Shown here one piece after another: positions 25,770-34,513 of a stretch of 64,000 bases of DNA (positions within the stretch are counted from its first letter, which is position 1; each line of letters starts with the position of its first letter). Below the pieces are notes generated by a model. It did no database searches. It had not been told where the DNA came from and was given only the letters and a program-made list of their open reading frames with translations. The stretch is from JAGLON01 sp041394985 (GTDB taxonomy: Bacteria > Zixibacteria > MSB-5A5 > GN15 > JAAZOE01), in NCBI GenBank assembly GCA_041394985.1, contig JAWLBI010000001.1:1054001-1118000 (forward strand), given 5' to 3'. A program made the position numbers and the translations under genes.

Positions 25770-26768
25770 ATGAGCCCACAATCACGGCTGCGTCTGGCCA
25801 TTATATCTATTAGCCTGGTTATTGCCGCAGGCACCCTCGGCTATTCGGTCATCGAAGGGTGGGGGTTTATGGATTCTCTCTATATGACCGTGATTACCCT
25901 GTCGACGGTCGGATTCAAAGAAGTCCATCCATTATCAGACGCCGGGCAAATGTTTACGACATTTCTGATTCTCTTCGGCGCGTTCAATCTCGCCTTCGTC
26001 GTCTCGGCCGGGGCACAGTTTCTCCTGCAGGGGCAGTTGGAATTACTGTTTGGAAAAAGAAAAATGGAAAAGAAAGTACAAAAAATGAAAGATCATATAA
26101 TTCTCTGTGGGTTCGGCCGCGTCGGCGGACAGGTTGCCGATGAATTCAAACGCCGCAATGAAGACTTCGTGATTATCGAGAAAATCCCGGGAATGGTAGA
26201 CGAGGCGCGCAATCAGGGCTTCAATGTTCTCGAGGGCAACGCAGCCGATGATGACATGTTGGATCATGCCGGAATCAGCCGGGCCAAGGCGATTGTTTCG
26301 ACACTGCCTGACGATGCCGATAACGTCTATCTGGCATTAACGGCGAGGCAAATAAATCCCGACTTATTTATCATTGCCCGCGCCGAAACGAGGCTGGCGA
26401 AAAAGAAACTGCGCCGGGCAGGGGCCGATAAGGTCGTATGTCCGCATGAATTAGGCGGCGCGCAAATGGCCATGGCGACCCTGCGGCCGAATGTCGTCGA
26501 TTTTCTCCAGTTGGCCTCAGTCGTCCCCGGCGGCGAGCGCCTGGGTATTGAGGAAATCGAAATCCGCGATGGCGGGTCACTCACGGGAAAGACGATTATC
26601 GAGGCGGCCGTCAAGCGAGAATACGACGCCATTATCGTCGGCCTGCGGAAAAAGACCGGCCAGGTATTATATAATCCATCCGGCGATGTTATTATGGAAG
26701 ACGGCGATATTCTGATTGCTCTGGGGGAAAACAGCAAACTGGAAAAGCTCGCCAACGACCTTGCATAG
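25770..26768 (+). CDS. Two-helix potassium channel with RCK (TrkA-N/TrkA-C) gating domains
   Basis: A 332-residue protein. Two membrane helices (about 8-25 and 62-88) flank a pore loop whose filter reads TLSTVGFKE, a variant of TVGYGD. A TrkA-N Rossmann domain (GFGRVGGQVADEF, about 113-225) and a TrkA-C domain (about 245-332) follow. This is the MthK/Kch layout, in which a ring of RCK domains opens the pore on ligand binding. The Phe and Lys in the filter may alter selectivity. It is monocistronic. Confidence 0.85.
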   Translation: MSPQSRLRLAIISISLVIAAGTLGYSVIEGWGFMDSLYMTVITLSTVGFKEVHPLSDAGQMFTTFLILFGAFNLAFVVSAGAQFLLQGQLELLFGKRKMEKKVQKMKDHIILCGFGRVGGQVADEFKRRNEDFVIIEKIPGMVDEARNQGFNVLEGNAADDDMLDHAGISRAKAIVSTLPDDADNVYLALTARQINPDLFIIARAETRLAKKKLRRAGADKVVCPHELGGAQMAMATLRPNVVDFLQLASVVPGGERLGIEEIEIRDGGSLTGKTIIEAAVKREYDAIIVGLRKKTGQVLYNPSGDVIMEDGDILIALGENSKLEKLANDLA

Positions 26769-26899
26769 ACTATAAGACAGTCCTTATATATGTTTAGGCC
26801 ATAATTATTTACTGCAATTATTCCGATTCTGTTCCGAGGCAAAAATAGCTTGCGTCGCGAGGCAAAATTGGGTATCCTTTTGGGTTACTTTTAACCTCT

Positions 26900-29548
26900 A
26901 TGGAACGGAATGCTATGTTTGACCGAACCGGTAAGTATCTGATATTCGCCATATTACTGGGAATGGTTCTTGGGGTTCTGTTTGTTGCTGTCTTCGGAGA
27001 AGCGGGTTTATATGTTAAGTTTCTCGGAGACATTTTCTTAAAGCTCCTCAAGATGCTTGTCATTCCACTTCTGTTCTGTTCCATGGTCGTAGGTATCACG
27101 AATCTTGGCGATGTCCGGAAACTCGGGCGTACCGGATTCAAAACGATTCTGTATTTTCTTGCCACAAGTACGATTGCGGTAATCATCGGCCTGGTGCTGG
27201 TAAATATTATCCGCCCAGGTGTGGGAGCCTCGTTGGATCAGGCCATAGCGCCGGATGCTATCATCGGGAGCGAAGGGTATTCATTCCTGACCTGGCTGAC
27301 TGCCCAGATACCGGATAATATCTTCTTTGCGGCAGCAGAGACGCAGGTGCTCCCGATTATTGTCGTCGCTTTGTTTTTCGGCGGCGTTTTATCGACAATC
27401 GGCAGCAAGGGACGACCCGTCGTTGCGATCTTTGAAGGTCTCAACCAGGTCCTGATGAAGGCGGTCCACATTATTATGTGGTTTGCGCCGATCGGTATTT
27501 TCGGCTTAGTCGCCGGACAACTTGCCGCCGTTGGGGGAATCGGTCAATTTACGACCATTCTTACCAAACTGGGCTGGTATTCGCTTGTCGTAATTCTTGG
27601 TCTGCTGATTCATGGCGCCATTATTCTGCCGCTAATCCTCAAGTTCATTGCCGGACGTCCTATTTTCGAATATTTCTCCGGTATGTCTCAGGCATTAGTG
27701 ACCGCATTTGCGACGGCCTCATCGTCCGCGACGCTTCCCGTTACAATGGAGTGCGTTGAGGAGAAAAACGACGTCGACAAACGCGCATCCTCGTTTGTCC
27801 TGCCATTGGGCGCGACAATCAACATGGACGGCACCGCCTTGTATGAGGCCGTGGCTGCCTTGTTTATCGCGCAGGCATACGGCATTTCCATGCCTATCCT
27901 GGCCCAGGTTACGATCTGCGTGACGGCAGTTCTCGCTTCAATCGGCGCGGCCGGTATTCCGCAGGCAGGATTGATTACGATGGTGCTGGTGTTGCAGGCG
28001 GTCGGTTTGCCTTTGGAAGGTATCGGTATGATTCTGGCCATCGATTGGTTCCTCGACAGATGTCGTACGACCGTCAATGTCTGGGGTGATGCCATCGGCG
28101 CCGCCGTTATTGGCACCACGGCCGAAATCGGATTGGTTGACCGGCGTCGCAGTCGGGTAAAACAATCCGATCAGGATTCGCGCGGCCGCGGCGACAATCG
28201 TCGTGACAATCGTCGGGATAATAACCGCAGAAGACAACAGCGCCCGGATCCTCGTTCGAAAGACCGCGATAGCGGATCTTTCCAGGATAAAAGGAAAGAA
28301 CAATCCTCGGGACCGCAGAAACGACAAAAAGATCGCTCGAAGAGACAGGATCGTAATGCAGCCAATCGTACCGTTCGTAAAATCCACAAGGTCGAAGTAG
28401 TAACTGAAAATCAAGACAGTGAACTGTATCGCCCTGATGGAAGGAAAACGGGTGACGAACAATCCGCACCGAATAAGCAGGTGGTTGCCTCCGGAAGACC
28501 AAACGGTAACGTGAAACCGGATGAAAAACCGGATAGCAACAAAGCCTCCGACACTACGGCCAAGGGTTCTTTCCAGTCGAAAGATTCCGGCAGTAAACAG
28601 TCGAACGATAAGTCACAGCCAAAATCTGAGACGACATTCGGTCGTAAACGAGGGCGCGGCAACAGGCTGAAAAAGCAGGATAGTCCGGCGAAGGAATCAC
28701 CGGAAAAACCTGAAGTGAAAGACGGCACAAGCAGTTTGACGGCGAAGAGTAAAACTGAAACCGACTATGAAGTGCCGAAATTCCCGAAGGGAATTCTGAA
28801 TGATTTGGCGACACCCGCCAAGCCGGTTATCGCTGCTGCTGTGGGGATCAATGAATCCCCGGAATCCTCCACGGATACGGTAAAACCCGAACCGGTGGAG
28901 GCGTTCGGTGCAGAAACGAATGCACCCAATGATCCGTCGACGGAAGGATCCGTGACGTTTTCAAATACGTCGCAGGACTTTTCGAAACTCGACAAGGTTA
29001 TTTTCGGAGAGAGGGCTCTCGATGAAGCGCGCAATAAGGCGTTCGATTCCATTCTCGAAAAGGAAACGGTAGTCGATACGACCGAGGCGACGGCGGATGC
29101 CGTCGAAGAGTCGGACCGACATGACAATCGCGAATCGGAGACAAAAGTAGAACCCGTATTGCAAGCCGATACAAATGTCGAAACTAAGCCTGAATTCGAA
29201 CATGACAAATCGCAGGAGAAGGATGACGCGCCATTTGCTTCACAGACTTCTCCGACAGAGGACGAACCTGCGATTCAGATTGACGTTCCGGAGCCGGAAA
29301 CAAAGCAAGAGGCCCCGGAAGTCGAGCCTGTCGAGTCCTCTGAAGAAGTGTCTGTCCCGGATACAACAGATGATGCCACTGAGCCGAAGGCGAAAGAGTC
29401 ATTGTCAGGAGAAATGGATTCCGAGACGGATACAGGTGAAGATGATGCCGAAAATGCATCGGTTCTTGCCAATAATAATGAACAGACAGAAGACAGCGAC
29501 GATTCACCCGAGTGGGGGCGTACGAAACGACGCAAGCCTGCTCGATAA
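26900..29548 (+). CDS. Dicarboxylate/amino acid:cation symporter fused to a long charged disordered tail
   Basis: An 882-residue protein. Residues 1 to about 412 are a complete DAACS (GltP/DctA-type) transporter: eight helices, the serine-rich re-entrant loop (ATASSSATLPVT) and the substrate-site helix with NMDGTALYE. From about residue 413 there follow 470 residues with no predicted helix or fold: first an Arg/Asp/Asn/Gln-rich basic block (about 415-500, with RRDNRRDN repeats), then a long Glu/Asp/Ser/Thr/Pro-rich acidic region to the end. No stop or frameshift lies at the junction. Such tails are known on RNA-processing enzymes but are odd on a transporter. Start at 26900 or the ATG at 26915; no clear ribosome-binding site. 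Confidence 0.85.
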   Translation: MERNAMFDRTGKYLIFAILLGMVLGVLFVAVFGEAGLYVKFLGDIFLKLLKMLVIPLLFCSMVVGITNLGDVRKLGRTGFKTILYFLATSTIAVIIGLVLVNIIRPGVGASLDQAIAPDAIIGSEGYSFLTWLTAQIPDNIFFAAAETQVLPIIVVALFFGGVLSTIGSKGRPVVAIFEGLNQVLMKAVHIIMWFAPIGIFGLVAGQLAAVGGIGQFTTILTKLGWYSLVVILGLLIHGAIILPLILKFIAGRPIFEYFSGMSQALVTAFATASSSATLPVTMECVEEKNDVDKRASSFVLPLGATINMDGTALYEAVAALFIAQAYGISMPILAQVTICVTAVLASIGAAGIPQAGLITMVLVLQAVGLPLEGIGMILAIDWFLDRCRTTVNVWGDAIGAAVIGTTAEIGLVDRRRSRVKQSDQDSRGRGDNRRDNRRDNNRRRQQRPDPRSKDRDSGSFQDKRKEQSSGPQKRQKDRSKRQDRNAANRTVRKIHKVEVVTENQDSELYRPDGRKTGDEQSAPNKQVVASGRPNGNVKPDEKPDSNKASDTTAKGSFQSKDSGSKQSNDKSQPKSETTFGRKRGRGNRLKKQDSPAKESPEKPEVKDGTSSLTAKSKTETDYEVPKFPKGILNDLATPAKPVIAAAVGINESPESSTDTVKPEPVEAFGAETNAPNDPSTEGSVTFSNTSQDFSKLDKVIFGERALDEARNKAFDSILEKETVVDTTEATADAVEESDRHDNRESETKVEPVLQADTNVETKPEFEHDKSQEKDDAPFASQTSPTEDEPAIQIDVPEPETKQEAPEVEPVESSEEVSVPDTTDDATEPKAKESLSGEMDSETDTGEDDAENASVLANNNEQTEDSDDSPEWGRTKRRKPAR

Positions 29549-29571
29549 TTATCGTCGATTTGGCGAATACG

Positions 29572-29606
29572 AGGCGGTTGAAATCATCGATTTTGGCCGC
29601 CTTTTT
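29572..29606 (+). terminator. Rho-independent terminator
   Basis: Nested stems AGGCGG/CCGCCT and AAATC/GATTT are followed by TTTTT, 24 bases after the symporter stop codon. Confidence 0.75.
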
Positions 29607-29730
29607 ATATCCTCGAAAATCGAATTTCGACAAGAAACATTTTGAATCTCCTGCTTGTTTTAGAGGTATATAATAGTGCTTGACAGATGTAACGGAGTCT
29701 TGCATATACACTAACACAGGAAGAGATGAA

Positions 29731-30588
29731 ATGAACAATTTGAAAATAACGTTGATGCTGATCGGACTGACTCTGCTGTTCGTTTTTCTGGGGTATTCGT
29801 TCGCGGGACAACAGGGGATGATTATTGCGTTCGTCCTGGCCATCGTCATGAACTTTTTTTCATACTGGTTTTCCGATAAAATCGTCTTGAGCATGTACCG
29901 GGCGAGGCCTGCGGACCCGTCATCCGATAGAAAACTCATCAGTATCGTCGAACGGGCAGCGACCATGGGCGGTTTGCCGCTACCGAAGGTTTATGTCATT
30001 CCGACGCGCGCGCCGAATGCATTCGCCACCGGACGAAATAAGAACCATGCCGCGGTCGCCGTCACCGAGGGGATACTGAGTTTGCTGACGCCCGAGGAAT
30101 TGGAAGGTGTCATCGGCCATGAACTGGCTCATATCAAAAACCGGGACATTCTTATCAGTTCCATCGTGGCGACGATTGCGGGCGCAATCGGGATTCTGGC
30201 CTCGATCGCTCGCTGGGGAGCCATTTTCGGCGGATACGGAGGACGCGACGACCGCAACGGCGGTATCTTCGGCCTTTTGGCGATGGCTATTGTTGCCCCG
30301 ATTGCGGCCATGATGATACAATTCGCTATTTCTCGCACGCGTGAATATAAGGCCGACCGAATCGGGGGAGAAATAACCGGCAATCCGAATGCGCTGGCCT
30401 CGGCGCTGGAGAAACTCCATCGCGCCCCGGTGCAATTAAACCTTGACAGTAAGCCCGCGACTGCGCATTTATTTATTGCCAGCCCGCTCTCCGGCAAGGG
30501 CCTGGCGAATCTGTTTTCCACGCATCCTCCGGTCGAGGAGCGCGTGCGGCGATTGCGCGAACAGGCGATGGCGCCGGTCGTCCATTAA
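29731..30588 (+). CDS. htpX: Membrane zinc metalloprotease HtpX
   Basis: A 285-residue M48 protease from the ATG at 29731 (AGGAAGAG upstream). Two N-terminal helices precede the catalytic HELAH motif (GHELAHIKNRD, near residue 130), two further membrane segments, and the second zinc-ligand region REYKADRIGGE. HtpX degrades misfolded inner-membrane proteins together with FtsH. The length and layout are standard. Confidence 0.95.
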   Translation: MNNLKITLMLIGLTLLFVFLGYSFAGQQGMIIAFVLAIVMNFFSYWFSDKIVLSMYRARPADPSSDRKLISIVERAATMGGLPLPKVYVIPTRAPNAFATGRNKNHAAVAVTEGILSLLTPEELEGVIGHELAHIKNRDILISSIVATIAGAIGILASIARWGAIFGGYGGRDDRNGGIFGLLAMAIVAPIAAMMIQFAISRTREYKADRIGGEITGNPNALASALEKLHRAPVQLNLDSKPATAHLFIASPLSGKGLANLFSTHPPVEERVRRLREQAMAPVVH

Positions 30589-30592
30589 TTAA

Positions 30593-30628
30593 GGCGGAGG
30601 ACTATCGGTCGGGTTCGCCCGACCCGTT
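30593..30628 (+). promoter_or_regulatory. Ribosome-binding site separated from the start codon by a UUCG hairpin
   Basis: GGCGGAGG at 30593-30600 is the only plausible ribosome-binding sequence for the CNNM/CorC-like gene, but it lies 28 bases before the ATG at 30629. Between them a perfect 7-bp stem (GGTCGGG-TTCG-CCCGACC, 30607-30624) with a TTCG loop would shorten the effective spacing to about 10 bases. The hairpin resembles the GCCCGACC-type intergenic repeat at 45574-45595. Confidence 0.5.
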
Positions 30629-31936
30629 ATGGATAATGCGTACACCGAGATTATCGCGATATTCGCGCTAATTCTTGCCAATGGCTTTTTCGCTGCATCC
30701 GAGTTTGCACTGATCGCATCGCGAAAAAGCCGCCTGAAAAACTGGGCCGCCAAGGGGGATAAAAAGGCGGCCAGAACCCGGGAATTGATAAAAAAACCGG
30801 ACCGCTTCCTCGCGACTATCCAGGTCGGCATTACATTCGTGGCGACACTCGCGGGTGTATTCAGCGGCGCGACGCTTGTCGAATATGTCATTCCAATCAT
30901 CAAGGAAATTCCGCTTACCCTTGTTCAGAAATCGGCCGAGCCGATTTCAATCGGCATCATCGTCGTAATCGTATCAATTCTCTCTGTCGTCATCGGTGAA
31001 TTGATTCCCAAATACATCGCCCTGTCGGCGCCGGAGAAAATCGCCATCTGGGTGACGCGCCCCATTTCACTCTTTTCGAAAATCGGATTTTTCCTCGTCA
31101 CCTTTCTGACCTTTTCCGCCCAGCTCATTCTCAAGATCTTCGGCCTCAAGCAAAAAGGCGATCATGTCAGCATTACCGAAGAGGAAATTAATATATTGAT
31201 TTCCGAAGGGGCCGAGCGGGGCGTATTCGATCGCACGGAACAGAAACTGATTAAATCCGTTTTCGATTTCTCGGATTATACCGTTCGGCAATCGATGACA
31301 CCGCGGGTCGATTTCATCAGTATCAAACTGGATTGGCCGATCGAGCAGGTCAAGGAAGTCATGACGACGAACGGATATTCACGCTACCCGGTATATAAAG
31401 ATACGATCGATCAGATCATCGGCATCGTCTATACAAAAGACCTCGTCTCATTGATGGTACACAACGAATCCGTCATCCTGAAAGATATCATTCGCAAGCC
31501 TCTCTTCATTCCGGATTCGATGCCCCTGACTGTCCTCCTGCGAAAATTCCAAAAGCGTAAAGTACACATCGCCATTGTCCTCGATGAATTCGGCGGAACG
31601 GCCGGACTGATTACACTCGAGGATATCCTCGAGGAAATCGTCGGCGAGATTCAGGACGAACACGATTATGAACAACCGGAATTCGTGGCGCACAGCGACA
31701 TTATCGCCTTCGCGGCGGCGACACTCAGGCCGGATGAACTGAACGAGGAATTCGGCACCAATATGCCCGAGGATGTTTCCGATACTGTCGGCGGCTATGT
31801 CGTCGAGACTCTGGGACATCGTCCCAAGATCGGGGATAAACTGACGGTCGGTAACCTTCGTTTTACGGTCCTGGAAATGGAAGCCAACCGCATCAAACGG
31901 CTACGCATCAGAAAACTCAAGCGCGGAGGGGCGTGA
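30629..31936 (+). CDS. CNNM/CorC-family transporter-associated CBS protein (hemolysin C-like)
   Basis: A 435-residue protein: CNNM transmembrane domain with three to four helices (about 5-180; FFAASEFALIASRKSRL and IGELIPKYIAL are family signatures), a CBS pair (about 215-340; TPRVDFISI, GIVYTKDLV, GTAGLITLEDILEEIVGEI) and a C-terminal CorC_HlyC domain (about 350-430). The family is linked to magnesium and cobalt efflux or membrane protection; the older name hemolysin C is misleading. It overlaps the ribosome-binding region of the DedA gene downstream. Confidence 0.9.
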   Translation: MDNAYTEIIAIFALILANGFFAASEFALIASRKSRLKNWAAKGDKKAARTRELIKKPDRFLATIQVGITFVATLAGVFSGATLVEYVIPIIKEIPLTLVQKSAEPISIGIIVVIVSILSVVIGELIPKYIALSAPEKIAIWVTRPISLFSKIGFFLVTFLTFSAQLILKIFGLKQKGDHVSITEEEINILISEGAERGVFDRTEQKLIKSVFDFSDYTVRQSMTPRVDFISIKLDWPIEQVKEVMTTNGYSRYPVYKDTIDQIIGIVYTKDLVSLMVHNESVILKDIIRKPLFIPDSMPLTVLLRKFQKRKVHIAIVLDEFGGTAGLITLEDILEEIVGEIQDEHDYEQPEFVAHSDIIAFAAATLRPDELNEEFGTNMPEDVSDTVGGYVVETLGHRPKIGDKLTVGNLRFTVLEMEANRIKRLRIRKLKRGGA

Positions 31937-31937
31937 C

Positions 31938-32564
31938 ATCGAATCCCTGGTCGAATATCTGCTTAATTTCTTTCTCACGATGGGATACACCGGTATTGTC
32001 GTTCTGATGATGCTGGAGAGTTCCTTCTTTCCGTTCCCCAGTGAAGTCGTCATGCTTCCCGCCGGTGTCCTTGCGGCGCAGGGGCACATGGATCCATGGG
32101 TGGCCATATCAATGGGTATCCTCGGCAGCTGGCTGGGAGCGCTCTTGAATTATTATCTGGCTGTCTGGATGGGTAAACCGCTCCTGCATAAGTACGGCAA
32201 GTATTTTTTTATGCCGCCCGATCGCCTGGATAAGATGGAGAAATTCTTCTATCGTCACGGCGAAATCAGCACCCTGACCGGGCGCCTGATTCCCGTCGTC
32301 CGCCAGTATATCTCATTCCCGGCCGGACTGGCCCGCATGAATATCGCGCGATTTTTATTTTTCACCGGACTCGGCGCCGGTATCTGGGTGTGTATTCTGG
32401 TCTGGGTCGGATATGTCGCCGGAAAACAACTGGAAGAAATTACTGCCGATTCGATACATGCGTTGTGGAAACAGTATTCGACTGAAATAACGCTGGGGTT
32501 GCTGGCGTTCTGCGCTGTCCTGATTACCGGCTATGTCCTCTGGCAGCGACATAAAAAGAAATAA
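31938..32564 (+). CDS. DedA-family membrane protein, apparently with an ATC start
   Basis: A DedA/SNARE-associated protein of about 208 residues, with the signatures ESSFFPFPSE, GSWLGALLNYYLA and FAGRLIPVVRQ-type (here LTGRLIPVVRQYISFPAGLARM). DedA proteins act in membrane lipid homeostasis as putative undecaprenyl-phosphate or phospholipid flippases. The first ATG in frame (31980) would remove the conserved N-terminal helix; in frame upstream, codons from 31938 read (I/M)ESLVEYLLNFFLTMGYTG, which matches DedA N-termini. A strong GGAGG at 31925-31929 lies 8 bases before the ATC at 31938, and no ATG, GTG or TTG is available upstream. Confidence 0.8.
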   Translation: MESLVEYLLNFFLTMGYTGIVVLMMLESSFFPFPSEVVMLPAGVLAAQGHMDPWVAISMGILGSWLGALLNYYLAVWMGKPLLHKYGKYFFMPPDRLDKMEKFFYRHGEISTLTGRLIPVVRQYISFPAGLARMNIARFLFFTGLGAGIWVCILVWVGYVAGKQLEEITADSIHALWKQYSTEITLGLLAFCAVLITGYVLWQRHKKK

Positions 32565-32640
32565 TGTGAACCTTCTGTCCGGATCGCGGTTACAGTGACA
32601 AATGACTCCATGGGTCGAATTACAATTGCAGGGCAGAAAA

Positions 32641-33297
32641 ATGAACGGGCATATGACACAATCCTTTTCCAGAGCCAAACAGACCAAAGAGGAAATCAAA
32701 GTACATCTCCGAAATCGAGATATTGATGCCGTCATCGCATGGGCGAAAACCGTGCGCAATCCGCTCAGGACGCTGGCGTCGCTGCTCTTCGAAGAAGACC
32801 CGCTGATCTGCTGGCGGGCAATCGAGGCTATCGGACCGGTCGCGAAAATAGTCGCTGAGGACAACGAAGAACAAACCGCCAAGCAGATCCAGAAATTCCT
32901 GTGGATGATGAATGATGAATCAGGCGGCTTGTGCCGGCGAGGCCCCGAGGCGATTGCCGAGATCCTCGTACATGTTCCGTCACTCATCCCTCGATTCGTG
33001 CAAATCCTTCCGTCATATTTGTGGGAAGAGCCATTCGAGCGCGGGACGAGACTCGCTCTGTACCGCCTGTTTACGACAAGACCTGAAACGACCAAAATGG
33101 TTTGCGGATGCCTCGGTGATTTGCTCAAATCACTGAATCACGAGGACGACGGTATTCGCGCTTATTCGCTCCTGTTGCTTCGCAAGACGAATGAATGCAT
33201 CGCTTGTCCGACGGCGGATTTGCCGGACGTTAAACCGGCTGTCGCACCGTGGTATGATTTCGATTCCGGCGAATTGACGGAAATAAAGATCCCGTAA
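32641..33297 (+). CDS. HEAT-like repeat protein resembling the DVU0298 family
   Basis: A soluble, helical protein of about 218 residues (start uncertain: ATG at 32602, 32641 or 32653). The region CWRAIEAIGPVAKIVAED ... WMMNDESGGLCRRGPEAIAEI closely resembles the DVU0298 protein family of sulfate reducers, which is built of HEAT-like helical pairs and has no known function. It lies immediately before the sulfate-reduction region. The family call is from memory of its conserved NDESGG block, so only moderately certain. Confidence 0.6.
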   Translation: MNGHMTQSFSRAKQTKEEIKVHLRNRDIDAVIAWAKTVRNPLRTLASLLFEEDPLICWRAIEAIGPVAKIVAEDNEEQTAKQIQKFLWMMNDESGGLCRRGPEAIAEILVHVPSLIPRFVQILPSYLWEEPFERGTRLALYRLFTTRPETTKMVCGCLGDLLKSLNHEDDGIRAYSLLLLRKTNECIACPTADLPDVKPAVAPWYDFDSGELTEIKIP

Positions 33298-33301
33298 AAA
33301 T

Positions 33302-33415
33302 AGAGACTATAGTAGTAGGGCGGATTTTTCCTACAATCCGCCAATTCATTTTGCGATGTCTCCCTAAAAAAAGGCAGATTTTAGGAAAAATCTGCCCTAC
33401 ATCTTATCTATCGAT
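33302..33415. repeat. Pair of inverted palindromic repeat modules (copy B)
   Basis: A TAGTAGGGCGGATTTTTCC ... ATCCGCC module (33309-33342) is followed by a second module in opposite orientation (GGCAGATTTTAGG ... AATCTGCCCTAC, about 33372-33402). Each forms a hairpin and the two are also roughly complementary. They belong to the same GTAGGGC(A/G)GAT family found near 43.45 and 45.44 kb. They sit between convergent genes and could also act as a bidirectional terminator. Confidence 0.75.
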
Positions 33416-33426
33416 TTCAGTACAAT

Positions 33427-34500
33427 CTATTTCAGATTGACTTCCATCAGATGAATATGCGCCAGCGCCGAGTCTTTTTCGATGCCCCGCTTGAAGAGTT
33501 CATCTGCGACTGCTTTCTTTTTCAAACCGTCCGCGAACAACTTCATGATCAGGATGGACAATTCACGGCCGGATGGATTCAGCCTGGCCGAAGTCCAATC
33601 CGTATTATTAAGAGCATAGTCGCGCTCATTTTTCGTCAATCCCTGCCAGGCGGCAATCCACTTCGGCTGGGGAATAATATCGTCGTAGTTCTCGGTCAAA
33701 TGTTTTTTCGTGCTGTCGATAGCATCTTCGCGAATCTTCATCGTTTTCTCGCCGAAGATGGCGAATTTAATCCATTCGTAAGCGAACCTGAGCAGTTCGA
33801 CATCATCCTCTTTAATTTTACTGACGATCGCCTCGTCGACATCGAATTTCTGCAGGAACGTGCTGTTGAAAATAAAACTACGGAATTTATCGATGTTATA
33901 ACAGGCCGTGAAGAACATCTCCATTTTTTTCGGATCGATGGTATTGCCCTTCTCGAAGAAATCATGCAGTGTAATGTCCTTGAACCATTCACCGTAGACG
34001 TTGTATTCCTCGATACCCTGATTGGACAGCCAATCCTTTACCGTCAGCTTGTTATCCTCTTTGTGCCCATAGCAGGTGGCTTCCTTGAGCAGGAAATAGA
34101 ACTCACTATCGGAATCTTTTTGATCCCCCTTGGTCGATGCCATTCCCAGCGGATACATACGGCAAGGCCAGGGTCGGTCTTCATATACGGTACAACCCGC
34201 TTCGGAATTGAACGGACACGATTTCCGCTCGTTGTCCTCCATTTTGAGAAGCAGTACCGGATACTTGGCGTTTTCATCGAATGGGGAAATCGTGTATTTG
34301 GACAGGAAGTCGGTCGATGTGATACCAAGGCGATTTTTCAACCGGATGACGTCGTACGGCGTCAGAAAGATGTTGACGTCGCCGCAGCAGGCGTTGAAGC
34401 AGGGAACATCCTTATGACATTTAAAGCAAAACTCGCTCTCTTCATTCAGGCGCGGATATTCTTCGAGGATAGCCTTTTTCAGGCGTTCGATTTCATTCAT
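33427..34500 (-). CDS. YkgJ-family cysteine-cluster protein
   Basis: A 357-residue soluble protein with the YkgJ-type cysteine cluster: CFKCHKDVPCFNACC (about residues 20-34), then CPFNSEAGCTVYEDRPWPCRMYP (near residues 99-121). These proteins are thought to bind zinc or an Fe-S cluster; function is not established. It follows the small zinc-ribbon gene by 13 bases. The C-terminal 230 residues have no motif I recognise. Confidence 0.8.
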   Translation of the reverse strand: MNEIERLKKAILEEYPRLNEESEFCFKCHKDVPCFNACCGDVNIFLTPYDVIRLKNRLGITSTDFLSKYTISPFDENAKYPVLLLKMEDNERKSCPFNSEAGCTVYEDRPWPCRMYPLGMASTKGDQKDSDSEFYFLLKEATCYGHKEDNKLTVKDWLSNQGIEEYNVYGEWFKDITLHDFFEKGNTIDPKKMEMFFTACYNIDKFRSFIFNSTFLQKFDVDEAIVSKIKEDDVELLRFAYEWIKFAIFGEKTMKIREDAIDSTKKHLTENYDDIIPQPKWIAAWQGLTKNERDYALNNTDWTSARLNPSGRELSILIMKLFADGLKKKAVADELFKRGIEKDSALAHIHLMEVNLK

Positions 34501-34513
34501 GACACGGCTCCGG

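Noticed and set aside
25563..25781. 72-codon minus-strand frame upstream of the K+ channel gene
   Set aside because: No ribosome-binding site or domain, and it overlaps the start of the channel gene on the other strand.
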